A stretch of 64,000 nt of DNA. It comes from an uncultured Clostridia bacterium. Its GTDB lineage: Bacteria; Bacillota; Clostridia; Lachnospirales; CAG-274. The translations under genes were made by a program, and so were the position numbers. The stretch spans positions 1 through 64,000 of the forward strand of contig CATLIG010000004.1 in assembly GCA_949948985.1 (NCBI GenBank), in the 5' to 3' direction. Each line of letters starts with the position of its first letter. The stretch's first letter is position 1. Positions 43,385-52,706 of this stretch are shown piece by piece. The notes beneath the pieces were generated by a model. The model ran no database searches and was not told the origin of the DNA. It saw only the letters and a list, made by a program, of their open reading frames with translations.

Positions 43385-46174
43385 TCAAATAACATATATT
43401 TTTTTAAACTTTATATTTGATTTTTTTATTTCGTCTTTACTTCCAAATGAACAAATATATCCTGAATCAACCGCCATACGAAACACATCAGAAAATTCTG
43501 TAACATCATTTTTAGTTATGCTCAATATTTCATCTCTTTCTATCTGTCTTTTTTCATCAGAAATTCCAGATAATGTTCTTTGGAGCATTTTATCCATAAT
43601 TCCGCTTATTAAAACAGGTCTGTCAATAATATTTATTGTTCCGATTATATATTTACAAAGCTCCCTTTCCGAAAGTTCAATATTTTTTAAATAATCCGCG
43701 ATTTCTTTATATTTATCAAATGTTCTTTCAACATTTGGATCACGGTAAGAATATAAATATAACAAACCTCCCCTTAAAAAACTACAGCCTCCCCCATACG
43801 CTCCACCGTCAACTCTTATTTTGTTCCAGATATAATCTGATTCAATTATTTTTTCAATAACACGCATTTTCCCGTTAAATTCTTTGCCAAACTGTTTGTA
43901 GTTAGCAGCAATCACATTATATTGAACCTCTGATTCAATCAGAAAAGCTTCATTTACATAATTTTTTTCCAAACGGGAAATTTTTTGAGTAAAATTAGAC
44001 TTATTAAGTTCTCCGTAAAAATTTTGAAGAAGTTTAAAAACATTATTATAATTTTTATCACTGCATACAAGTCCCGCCATAAAATTATTGGCGTTAAAAA
44101 TAACCGACATAATTTTTATTATTTTTTCACAAATAACATCAGCCATTTCATCAAAATTATCCGCCGCATTTTTTATAAAATCATAAAAATCCATACCGTT
44201 AATTTTTTGAGAATATTTGTTTCTGTCTGATAAATATGACAAACATCTTGATATAGCATAAATATGACCACTTCTAACAAAATTCTTTTCAAAAAGAATT
44301 TTATATTCATATATAAGTTCTTTAAGCCTGTTTTTATCTATTACCGAATTAAAGATAACTTCCCTTGCAAGCTTAAAAGCGTTTTCTGTATTTTCACTCA
44401 AAAACTTCATTTCAATCGTAAGAACAGGCAAAAAATCATCTTTTTGGTCATAACTGTCAAAACCAGCCAAAAATTTACCAAAATAAAAATTAAGTTCATT
44501 AGCAAGTTTTCCATATCCAAATTTTTTAGTATCCGTTTTTCCAAAGATATATTTAAAAAGAGAAAAATATTTTAAATCTTCAACATCAAGTATTCTTGTA
44601 TCAAAAAGCAAGTTTACATATATAATATCATCATTATCTGTTTTTGAGTAAATCAGCTTTCTCCCGCATATACTTTCCTTATTAATATTGATATTTTGTG
44701 ACTTTTTGTCAATATCATCAATACTTAGCACAGGAATTTTTATAATATCTTTTTCAGAGTCGGTAATCTTTTTATATTTTTCAAATTCCTCATCAGGTTC
44801 TAAGATTATACTTTTGTTTGTTTGCTTGATTTTTGGCTTCATAATAGAAAAAACATAGTTTTTATTGTTTATAAGATATTTTTTTATAAGCTCTTCAAAT
44901 TTTAAATTTTTTGTATAGTTAAAAAGCTCTTCAAATTTTATCTCATCAAAATTTCCGTCGCCATATATAAAACTTTTCATTATTAATATATTAAAAACAA
45001 GCCCTCTCGGTTTATATCCGTAATTTTCCTCCTTAAAATAAAATTTATATCTGTTTATACAGCTTTCAATAAGTCTTTTATCAAGGCCGTTTTCAACAAT
45101 ATCATTAAGAGTATCAAAATAAACTTTTTTAAATTTTTCAAGACTGTCGCATTTTGTTTTTTCAACTGAAACTGAAAAAACCGTTTGAAACATTTCATTA
45201 TCAAATCTTCCATAAACATTATTGCCTACTTCATTTTTTATAAAAGCTTTTTTTAACGGAGACCCATCTGTTTCCAAAAGTATGTCTGTAAGTATTTCAA
45301 AAGCAAAGGACAGCTTAGTATCTAATCCGTTTCCTATAATTGCTCCGCATTCAAAATAATTTTTATCCTCATGTGTATATTCAGAAACATCATAAGTAAA
45401 CTCAGCATCTTTTATTTCTGAAAAACCACCTTGTGTTATATAATCAATTTTTTGATTTTTATATTCAAAACGTGATAAATATTCTCTATCGATAATTTCA
45501 AGATATTTATCAATATCTATATCACCATAAAGATATAAAATACTGTTTGACGGATGATAATATTTTTTATGAAAATCAAGAAATTCCTCATAAGATAATT
45601 CAGATATATATTCAGGTACTCCTCCTGAATAAAATCTATATTTTGTATCCTCAAGCAATTTCTCATTAAGTTTAAAATCAATTATTCTGTCGTGAGAAGA
45701 AAACACTCCTTTCATTTCATTATATACAACACCATTTATACTATCTTTTTCATTATGATGTCCCTCCTGTAGAAAAATACCTTTTCTCTTATAAATAAGC
45801 GGAAAAAACACAGCGTCAAGATATACATTCATAAGATTAATAAAATCTTTCTCATTTGTACTTGCGACAGGATACATTGTTTTATCCTCAAATGTCATCG
45901 CATTAAGATATGTATTAAGAGAACCTTTTTCAAGTTCATTAAAAGGGTCCTTTACAGGATATTTTTCCGACCCGCATAAAACACTGTGCTCCATAATATG
46001 AGCCGTTCCTTTATTATTTTCCGGCAATGTCTTAAATGTAATAGAAAAAACCTTATTATTATCGTTATTTTTAATAAAAACAAGTTTTGCTCCGGATGTA
46101 TGCCGATATATAAAACCATGACTTAAAATATCTTTTATATATTCATTTTTTAAAAGTTTAAAATTAAATTTCAT
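43385..46174 (-). CDS. M16C-family zinc metalloprotease (insulinase/PreP-like)
   Basis: 929 residues of the presequence-protease type. Inverted zinc motif HIMEH (about 60-64) in GTAHIMEHSVLCGSEKYPVKDPF, then GSLNTYLNAMTFEDKTMYPVAS and the downstream Glu region VVYNEMKGVFSSHD. A linker with the M16C-associated domain joins the catalytically inactive C-terminal half (about 500-929). Such enzymes degrade peptides in a closed chamber, cytosolic in bacteria. AGGAGG 7 bases before ATG. It seems monocistronic. Confidence 0.93.
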   Translation of the reverse strand: MKFNFKLLKNEYIKDILSHGFIYRHTSGAKLVFIKNNDNNKVFSITFKTLPENNKGTAHIMEHSVLCGSEKYPVKDPFNELEKGSLNTYLNAMTFEDKTMYPVASTNEKDFINLMNVYLDAVFFPLIYKRKGIFLQEGHHNEKDSINGVVYNEMKGVFSSHDRIIDFKLNEKLLEDTKYRFYSGGVPEYISELSYEEFLDFHKKYYHPSNSILYLYGDIDIDKYLEIIDREYLSRFEYKNQKIDYITQGGFSEIKDAEFTYDVSEYTHEDKNYFECGAIIGNGLDTKLSFAFEILTDILLETDGSPLKKAFIKNEVGNNVYGRFDNEMFQTVFSVSVEKTKCDSLEKFKKVYFDTLNDIVENGLDKRLIESCINRYKFYFKEENYGYKPRGLVFNILIMKSFIYGDGNFDEIKFEELFNYTKNLKFEELIKKYLINNKNYVFSIMKPKIKQTNKSIILEPDEEFEKYKKITDSEKDIIKIPVLSIDDIDKKSQNININKESICGRKLIYSKTDNDDIIYVNLLFDTRILDVEDLKYFSLFKYIFGKTDTKKFGYGKLANELNFYFGKFLAGFDSYDQKDDFLPVLTIEMKFLSENTENAFKLAREVIFNSVIDKNRLKELIYEYKILFEKNFVRSGHIYAISRCLSYLSDRNKYSQKINGMDFYDFIKNAADNFDEMADVICEKIIKIMSVIFNANNFMAGLVCSDKNYNNVFKLLQNFYGELNKSNFTQKISRLEKNYVNEAFLIESEVQYNVIAANYKQFGKEFNGKMRVIEKIIESDYIWNKIRVDGGAYGGGCSFLRGGLLYLYSYRDPNVERTFDKYKEIADYLKNIELSERELCKYIIGTINIIDRPVLISGIMDKMLQRTLSGISDEKRQIERDEILSITKNDVTEFSDVFRMAVDSGYICSFGSKDEIKKSNIKFKKIYVI

Positions 46175-46242
46175 TAAAATCCTCCTGTTCTTTCAGAACA
46201 ATATCATAAAACAAAAAATAAATAAAAAAATATTACATAAGA

Positions 46243-46280
46243 AAACGCTGATTTAACAAATAAAAAAATAATCAGCGTCT
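46243..46280 (-). terminator. Terminator of the DUF4870 gene
   Basis: ACGCTGATT/AATCAGCGT stem followed by TTTTCTT on the minus strand, 31 bases past the stop codon. Confidence 0.6.
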
Positions 46281-46310
46281 TCCATTTCTTTATATTCAAA
46301 AATTTCCTAT

Positions 46311-46664
46311 TCACTGTTTGTTGCTTATTTTCCACGCAAATTCTCCAATATATGGAATTTTAACAATTTTTCCACAATAAGCCATAATAACCATAATTAT
46401 GTATGAAATAAATGAAACAATACCAATAAATCCGCACACTATAATTTTAAAAAATCCGAAAAAAGGAAAAAAGAAAATTACAGATACAAAAATATTAAGA
46501 CATGTTATAAATATAAAAAACATAATAGACTGAAGAGAGTGAAATTTAACAAATTGATTATTTCTTTCAATAATAAGAAAAAACAATCCGCTGAAAATAC
46601 CGAAAATATAAGCCAAAGCAGCTTCTGTGTTTTCCGGCAGTCCAAGCTTTGTATTATTATTCAA
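46311..46664 (-). CDS. DUF4870-type small membrane protein
   Basis: 117 residues: NTEAALAYIFGIFSGLFFLIIERNNQFVKFHSLQSIMFF with the family's RxxxxVRFHAxQ-like segment (here NNQFVKFHSLQS), then three more membrane helices and IPYIGEFAWKI. Function unknown. Start is TTG 46664, 8 bases after AAGAGG. It lies 132 bases downstream of an unrelated 136-residue gene. Confidence 0.85.
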   Translation of the reverse strand: MNNNTKLGLPENTEAALAYIFGIFSGLFFLIIERNNQFVKFHSLQSIMFFIFITCLNIFVSVIFFFPFFGFFKIIVCGFIGIVSFISYIIMVIMAYCGKIVKIPYIGEFAWKISNKQ

Positions 46665-46796
46665 TGATAAAACCTCTTTTCTGAAAATTAAACAATTATA
46701 ATAATAACTTGCTTATTATTACAATTATGTAAATAAATTATTCTATTCTCTCGCCAAAATAATTTTATACATCAATAAATACAATTCTTATAAAAT

Positions 46797-47207
46797 TTAA
46801 TCTCTGTAAAAAATATATTCTCTGGCATTTTCCGAACGAATAGATTTATAGATTTCATCATTTTTATATACTTCGTTAAATATATGAACCGCCTTTACAC
46901 AAGCTTCAATACATTCATAATTTCTGACAAATTTTTCAGCAGCAAACCAATTTTTATCTTTTGAATTATCATTTGTATACTCATAAATTTTATAAGAAAT
47001 ATTTCTTATAAACTCTTTGTATCCAACATCATCTTTATCTTTAGAGATAATATTTATAAAATTTTCTTTTGTCCTTATATCATTTTCAGATAAAAAACAT
47101 ACAATGTCCTCAGCACAGCACCATAAGCTTAATACATTGTCATACTTAGTATATTCCCATAAGAAATATGATAAAACTTTTATACTGTTAAAAAATTCTT
47201 CTTTCAT
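46797..47207 (-). CDS. Hypothetical protein (136 aa)
   Basis: I do not recognise it. Soluble, acidic, helical: MKEEFFNSIKVLSYFLWEYTKYDN, VLSLWCCAEDIVCFL, FAAEKFVRNYECIEACVKAVHIFNEVYK. Several Cys and aromatic residues recall the DUF-type proteins that accompany immunity or regulatory functions, but no match is claimed. AAAGGAG precedes ATG. No clear operon partner. Confidence 0.7.
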   Translation of the reverse strand: MKEEFFNSIKVLSYFLWEYTKYDNVLSLWCCAEDIVCFLSENDIRTKENFINIISKDKDDVGYKEFIRNISYKIYEYTNDNSKDKNWFAAEKFVRNYECIEACVKAVHIFNEVYKNDEIYKSIRSENAREYIFYRD

Positions 47208-47385
47208 AAATCAATTTCACTCCTTTCATAATAATGCTGAACACCTTTTATCCTGGTTCACATAAGCCATATAACAGAAAAAATAAATTATCTTTAAAAA
47301 CAATATAGCAAAACAATAAAATAATATATTATCATCGTTGTCTGCACAGTTTTTAAAATTCAAGTAAATTTATAAATTAATTTAT

Positions 47386-47548
47386 TAGCCTTGTTCTAAA
47401 TCGCCGTGACACTGCTTGACAAAAATTTTTCTATCACAGTTTGCCTGATTTTTTTTGAAAAACCCTACAACTATTACTGTAAAAATCAGATTTCATCTAA
47501 CAAAAAACTTTTATCAATCGATGTCACGAGAGTTTAAAACAAGTTTAT
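47386..47548. repeat. Family B palindromic repeat
   Basis: TAGCCTTGTTCTAAATCGCCG...GCTTGACAAAAATTTTTCTATC on the left and CTTTTATCAATCGATGTCACG...TTTAAAACAAGTTTA on the right: clear inverted halves with a shared CAGTTTGCCTG core. Confidence 0.65.
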
Positions 47549-47642
47549 TATTTTATTATCTTGCTGTAACCGGTATTTATAAAATAAATTTTAATTGCCA
47601 AATTTTTGTTTAAACAAAAACTATAAAACATACGTTAAAGCC

Positions 47643-49043
47643 TTATAGTGAGTTAAGCTCATTTTTAGCCCAGTTTTTAAAATTATGTCTTCGCTGAGAA
47701 AAATTATAATTTTCTGCCACCTGAGAAAAATACTCCTTAGCTTTTACGGTATCACCAAGTTCTTTTAACGCTTTTCCAAGATAATACATTACTTCAAGTT
47801 TTGTCTTTTCATCATATACAGCATATAAAAGAGCTTTGTCAAGAATTTCTTTAGCTTCCTGATACTTTTTTGAAGTTACAAGCTTTGTTCCCTCTTTAAG
47901 TAAATTTGAGGATTCTTCTTTATATACTTTTTCTTTTAATTGGTTGTATTCATCTAACTTTTCACCGCTTAGATTATTTACGTTAATTGTATCAATTATA
48001 GCTACTGCTTCACTGTAGCTTTTCTTTTCTGACAGAGCCGAAGCGCTTATAAGTTGGTCTTCCGTACTTCTTATCTCTGTTTGTTTTTGATAGTTCGCTA
48101 TTTCAAGTCTTAAACTCTCATTTTCTTTCGCAACCTCTTCAAAATTATTTTCATTATTTTTAGCTTTTTCTTCTTCATATTTATTCTGTAAAATCATCAT
48201 ATCAGAATTTATTTTATCAATTTCCTCTTGTTTTTCATTGGCGACTCCGGGAAATATTAAAATAAACATAGCTGCCGCCGTACAAATACAACCGGCAAGA
48301 AAAATAATCATTTCCATAATTTTAGATCTTCTTGAATCTCTTACTTTTCTGCTTATTTTAGGTTCAAATTTAACAGGCTCGTCATAAGCCTTATTTGTTT
48401 TAACAATTTTAATACTTTCAACAAGCCTTGTTCCGTCAGGACATAATTCTTTAAAATAAGAAAGCGCTTGTGGATTTGTCGCGTCAATAGAAAGAACTTT
48501 TTTAATAATATCAAGAGCCTTTTCATTGTCATTCTCTCTCATATAGCAAAAACTCAAAAGATTAAGTGCCAAAATAAATTTAGGATTTAAGTCAACAGCT
48601 TTTTTTAACTGAATAATTGCCATATCCTCACTTTTTTGCTTAGCTGACCTGACAGACTGATTATAAATTTTCAAAGACTCATTCATATTTTGAAGTTCTT
48701 TTGAGTTTCTTTGAAAGTATTCCACATATTCAATAGCGGGATTATTTTCCTTGCTTATATTTGAGCTTATTACCCATTGTTTAAGAGAAAGACTTATCAT
48801 TCCTGTTTCATAATAAACAAGTCCCAGCACGTTTCTTGCGTTTACATTGTTTTTATTAAATAAAATACTTTTTTCCAATACTTCCTGCGCCCTGGTAAAA
48901 TCATTTGCCATAGCATAAGAAAGACCTTTGTTATATAGTTTATCAGAAATATCATAAATTTTTGAAAACTCGCTTATATCACTTCCACATTCAGAACATC
49001 TATTTTTGTTATTACTGAAAGAACCGCAAATAGGACATATCAC
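47643..49043 (-). CDS. Membrane protein with zinc-ribbon and two TPR regions
   Basis: 466 residues. N-terminal zinc ribbon CPICGSFSNNKNRCSECG (about 3-20); cytosolic TPRs (about 36-210: ANDFTRAQEVLEKSILFNKNNVNARNVLG and MAIIQLKKAVDLNPKFILALNLL); one membrane helix (IIFLAGCICTAAAMFILIF, about 250); coiled coil (about 275-325); and a second TPR set outside (about 330-466, YQEAKEILDKALLYAV). It probably scaffolds an envelope complex; no partner is evident. GTG 49043 follows AAGGAGAG, one base after the stop of a 53-codon gene. Confidence 0.85.
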   Translation of the reverse strand: MICPICGSFSNNKNRCSECGSDISEFSKIYDISDKLYNKGLSYAMANDFTRAQEVLEKSILFNKNNVNARNVLGLVYYETGMISLSLKQWVISSNISKENNPAIEYVEYFQRNSKELQNMNESLKIYNQSVRSAKQKSEDMAIIQLKKAVDLNPKFILALNLLSFCYMRENDNEKALDIIKKVLSIDATNPQALSYFKELCPDGTRLVESIKIVKTNKAYDEPVKFEPKISRKVRDSRRSKIMEMIIFLAGCICTAAAMFILIFPGVANEKQEEIDKINSDMMILQNKYEEEKAKNNENNFEEVAKENESLRLEIANYQKQTEIRSTEDQLISASALSEKKSYSEAVAIIDTINVNNLSGEKLDEYNQLKEKVYKEESSNLLKEGTKLVTSKKYQEAKEILDKALLYAVYDEKTKLEVMYYLGKALKELGDTVKAKEYFSQVAENYNFSQRRHNFKNWAKNELNSL

Positions 49044-49044
49044 A

Positions 49045-49206
49045 TTAAATCTCTCCTTGCACTTTATTTATATTGTAAGATTTATCAGAAAATTTTTTCA
49101 AAACATCAATTAAATCCTCAATCTCATCTGAATTAATTGACGTTTCAATTTCCTCAACCTCCAAAATAGGTTTATATTTTAAAATTTCCTTTCTAAAATC
49201 AATCAT
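49045..49206 (-). CDS. Small protein (53 aa) upstream of the TPR gene
   Basis: A short frame starting ATG 49206 with TTTGGAGGT 8 bases before it. The product begins MIDFRKEILKYKPILEVEEIE, contains EDLIDVLKKFSDKSYNIN and ends VQGEI. It is acidic and helical, without Cys or membrane segment. Its stop lies one base before the TPR gene GTG, and the TPR ribosome site (AAGGAGAG) is within its last codons, so translation is coupled. Unknown function. It is the only explanation for this otherwise empty 320-base gap. Confidence 0.75.
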   Translation of the reverse strand: MIDFRKEILKYKPILEVEEIETSINSDEIEDLIDVLKKFSDKSYNINKVQGEI

Positions 49207-49366
49207 AGTAAAACCTCCAAAAAAATAAAATAAATTTATAACCTTCTCTTTTCAAAAATCGTAGTTTTACAAATATATTTACAGCAAAACATAAAAATAA
49301 TTTATTTTTTAAGCTTTATTGACTGTACACAGATGCCAATTTATAAAAAATTATTATTTTACCATA

Positions 49367-50674
49367 TCAGATGTTTTTTAACCTATTAATATATTTTAAA
49401 ACATCCCCGACAAGATAGAGTGATCCTGTGCAGATAATACAGTCATTTGTGTCTGAAATTTCTAAAGCGGCATTTACAGCATTTCTAAAATCATCTTCAA
49501 TAAAAATATTTTTATTTTTAAAAATACCTGCTTCAAAAAGTTCTTTTGACTTGACAGCTCTTTTGTTATCAGCCTCTGTAAAAATTATATTATCACAAAA
49601 CCGAGTTATTTTTAAAAGCATTTCAGCGTAATTTTTATCCTTTAAAATTCCTATGATAATTGTTATTTTTTTATTATTTTCCTTTTTAAGTTTTTTCAAA
49701 AACAATTCAAGATACTCAATACCGCCGACATTATGAGCTCCATCAAGAATAAACAAAGGCTCTTTCATAACAATATCCATGCGTCCTTTTATATATGCTT
49801 TTTTTATCCCATTAATAACCGCTTTTTCCGAAATAAACACACCTTGTTTTTTTAGGGCCTCGACTGTCATAAAAGCGTTGCATGCGTTAAAAACCTGATA
49901 ATCTCCGCAAAGACCAATAAAAATATTTTTATAAGAAAAATATTTATTTTTTACACTAAAAACCGTTCCGTCTAAATTTTGTTTTGTAATATTTACGCCG
50001 TAACTTTCAGTATACATAAGCTCCGAGTTTTTTTCGGAACAAATTTCCTTGATAATATTATACACTTTTTTATGTCCAAAATACAATACCGTATATGAAT
50101 TTTTTTTAATAATTCCGCCCTTTTCTTTAGCTATTTCAGAAATTGTGTTTCCAAGATATTCAGTATGGTCAAAACTTATTGATGTAATTACAGATACAAG
50201 TGGATTTTCAATAATATTTGTAGAATCAAGCCTTCCTCCCAGACCTACCTCCAAAACAATAAAATCGGGACTTTTTTCCTTAAAATAATTAAAAGCCGCC
50301 GCCGTAATAATCTCAAAAAAAGAAAAAAACTCGTTTGTATTTCCAAAAAGTTCAAAAACCTTGTTTTTTATAATATCAATATGCCTCGTAAAATCATAAT
50401 CGCTTATATTTTCTCCGCATACACTTATACGTTCGTTATATTTATTAAGGTGAGGAGATGTAAACATACCAACTCTGTACCCCTGTTCCGACAATATTGA
50501 AAAAATCATTGAACAGGTTGAACCTTTGCCGTTTGTTCCTGCGACATGAATAACTTTAAGATTTTCATGAGGGTTTCCAAGCAAGGCCATGAGATTTTTA
50601 AAATTCTCATGACCTTGTTTGGAACCAAATCTATGACAATTCTCAAGATATAAAACAGCCTCGTCATAATTCAT
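49367..50674 (-). CDS. folC: Folylpolyglutamate synthase / dihydrofolate synthase
   Basis: ATP-dependent ligase adding glutamate to folates. The 435 residues have the P-loop HVAGTNGKGSTCSMI (about 43-57), MFTSPHLNKYNERIS, VLEVGLGGRLDSTNII, SFDHTEYLGNT and the C-terminal domain DGAHNVGGIEYL...IIGILKDKNYAEML. Ten bases separate it from aspS upstream, so it is the third gene of a hisS-aspS-folC strand group. Confidence 0.96.
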   Translation of the reverse strand: MNYDEAVLYLENCHRFGSKQGHENFKNLMALLGNPHENLKVIHVAGTNGKGSTCSMIFSILSEQGYRVGMFTSPHLNKYNERISVCGENISDYDFTRHIDIIKNKVFELFGNTNEFFSFFEIITAAAFNYFKEKSPDFIVLEVGLGGRLDSTNIIENPLVSVITSISFDHTEYLGNTISEIAKEKGGIIKKNSYTVLYFGHKKVYNIIKEICSEKNSELMYTESYGVNITKQNLDGTVFSVKNKYFSYKNIFIGLCGDYQVFNACNAFMTVEALKKQGVFISEKAVINGIKKAYIKGRMDIVMKEPLFILDGAHNVGGIEYLELFLKKLKKENNKKITIIIGILKDKNYAEMLLKITRFCDNIIFTEADNKRAVKSKELFEAGIFKNKNIFIEDDFRNAVNAALEISDTNDCIICTGSLYLVGDVLKYINRLKNI

Positions 50675-50684
50675 AATAAATCAC

Positions 50685-52484
50685 TCAATTTTCGTTAATT
50701 TCAATATTTTTAATATCAATAGCAAGCTCGTCAAGCTGTTTTTTATCAACAACATCAGGAGCTTCCGTCAAAAGGCATGAAGCGTCCTTGACTTTAGGAA
50801 ACGCGATAACATCTCTGATACTTTCCGCGCCTGTAATAAGCATAATAAGCCTGTCAAAACCAAAAGCAAGTCCGCCGTGAGGAGGAGCGCCAAATTTAAA
50901 AGCTTCAAGAAGAAATCCAAATCTTTCTTGCGCATCCTCCTCACTAAATCCAAGTGCCTTGAACATCTTTTTTTGAATTTCCTGCTGATAAATACGTATA
51001 CTTCCGCCCCCAAGCTCACAGCCGTTAAGTATCATATCATATGCTTTAGCCCTGGCATTTTCAGGGCTGCTTTCAATAATGTCCAAATCCTCGTCCATAG
51101 GAGAAGTAAAAGGATGATGTTTAGCGACAAATCGGTTTTCTTCTTCACTGTATTCAAAAAGAGGGAATTCCGTAACCCAAAGGAATTTAAAGTCATTATC
51201 ATTTAAAATATCAAGTTTTTTAGCTATATCAATACGCAAAGCACCAAGGGCATCAAATACAATACTATTTTTATCGGCGCAAATAAGAATAAGATCTCCG
51301 CTTTCACCGTCAAGCATTTTTACAATTTCCGTAATTTTGTCATCGTCAAAAAACTTAGATATAGTTGTCTTAAATCCTTCGTCAAGTACGTTTATCCACG
51401 CAAGTCCTTTTGCTCCGTATGTTTTCGCCACATCTACCAAAGCGTCTATTTTTTTTCTTGGAAAAGAACCGCATCCTTTTGCGTTAATGGCTCTTACAGA
51501 ACCACCGTTGTCAATAGCGTCCTGAAAAACCTTAAAATCGCTTCCACTTACAATTTCAGTAATATTTTTAAGTTCCATTCCAAACCTGACATCAGGCTTG
51601 TCAGAACCAAATCTTTCCATAGCCTCTTTATACGGCATTCTTTCAAAAGGTGTTTTTATATCAATTCCTTTAATTTCTTTAAATACTTTTTTTATAAGTC
51701 TTTCATTGATATCAATTACATCATCAATGTCAATAAAAGACAGTTCCATATCTATTTGAGTAAATTCAGGCTGTCTGTCAGCGCGTAAATCCTCATCTCT
51801 GAAACATTTTACAATCTGAAAATATCTGTCAAATCCCGACACCATAAGAAGCTGTTTAAAAAGCTGGGGAGATTGAGGAAGAGCGTAAAAATTTCCCGGA
51901 TGCACACGGCTTGGAACAAGATAATCTCTCGCTCCCTCTGGAGTGCTTTTTGTAAGCATAGGAGTTTCAATTTCAATAAAGCCCTCATCGCTTAGAAATT
52001 GTCTTACAATCTGCGCTGTTTTATGCCTTATAACAATATTTGACGCCACATTGGGACGTCTTAAATCCAAATACCTGTATTTAAGTCTAAGCTCTGTATT
52101 TATATTGACAGATTCCTCAATAGGAAAAGGAGTTGTTTCAGATTCAGATAAAATTCTAAGTTCAGCAACAGATATTTCAACCTTTCCTGTTTTCATAGAA
52201 GGATTGATATTTGACTCTTCTCTTGCCTGAACAATACCTCTTACGGCGACAACATATTCACTTCTTATACTTTTTTCTTTTTCGATAATATCATCAGACG
52301 CACCGTTCTCATCAACGACTACCTGAACAATACCCGTTTTGTCTCTCAAAAGTAAAAAAGTAAGATGACTTAAAACACGTCGTCTTCCGACCCAACCCAT
52401 AAGTACAACTTCTTTTCCTATCATACTCTCATTAACTTCACCACACATACAGCTTCTTTTAAGCCCTTGCATAAATTCACTCAT
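50685..52484 (-). CDS. aspS: Aspartyl-tRNA synthetase
   Basis: Class II synthetase, 599 residues. OB-fold anticodon-binding domain (VVLMGWVGRRRVLSHLTFLLLRDKTGIVQ, about 25-53), motif 2 FRDEDLRADRQPEFTQIDME, the bacterial GAD insertion (about 290-400), and motif 3 GLAFGFDRLIM near the end. RBS AAGGAGATATAGTA before ATG. Discrimination between tRNA-Asp and tRNA-Asn was not assessed. Confidence 0.97.
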   Translation of the reverse strand: MSEFMQGLKRSCMCGEVNESMIGKEVVLMGWVGRRRVLSHLTFLLLRDKTGIVQVVVDENGASDDIIEKEKSIRSEYVVAVRGIVQAREESNINPSMKTGKVEISVAELRILSESETTPFPIEESVNINTELRLKYRYLDLRRPNVASNIVIRHKTAQIVRQFLSDEGFIEIETPMLTKSTPEGARDYLVPSRVHPGNFYALPQSPQLFKQLLMVSGFDRYFQIVKCFRDEDLRADRQPEFTQIDMELSFIDIDDVIDINERLIKKVFKEIKGIDIKTPFERMPYKEAMERFGSDKPDVRFGMELKNITEIVSGSDFKVFQDAIDNGGSVRAINAKGCGSFPRKKIDALVDVAKTYGAKGLAWINVLDEGFKTTISKFFDDDKITEIVKMLDGESGDLILICADKNSIVFDALGALRIDIAKKLDILNDNDFKFLWVTEFPLFEYSEEENRFVAKHHPFTSPMDEDLDIIESSPENARAKAYDMILNGCELGGGSIRIYQQEIQKKMFKALGFSEEDAQERFGFLLEAFKFGAPPHGGLAFGFDRLIMLITGAESIRDVIAFPKVKDASCLLTEAPDVVDKKQLDELAIDIKNIEINEN

Positions 52485-52546
52485 TACTATATCTCCTTAT
52501 CATTTTTCATACTACCGTTAAAAATAAATTTATAAAAATATTCATT

Positions 52547-52644
52547 TATAGTGAAACAATAAAAGAATAAACAATTAAATTTTAATAAACCTGATATATA
52601 AAATTTTTTATTGTTTAGCACTAAAAATTTTGTAAATCGCTATA
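52547..52644. repeat. Family D AT-rich repeat (inverse)
   Basis: TATAGTGAAACAATAAAAGAATAAACA...TTTATTGTTTAGCACTAAAAATTTTG...CGCTATA, between hisS and aspS. Same family as 18764-18858. Confidence 0.6.
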
Positions 52645-52706
52645 GATATATAAATAATTTCGAAAAACCTGCTAAAATCTATATTCAAAAATCAATATTT
52701 CCTTTT

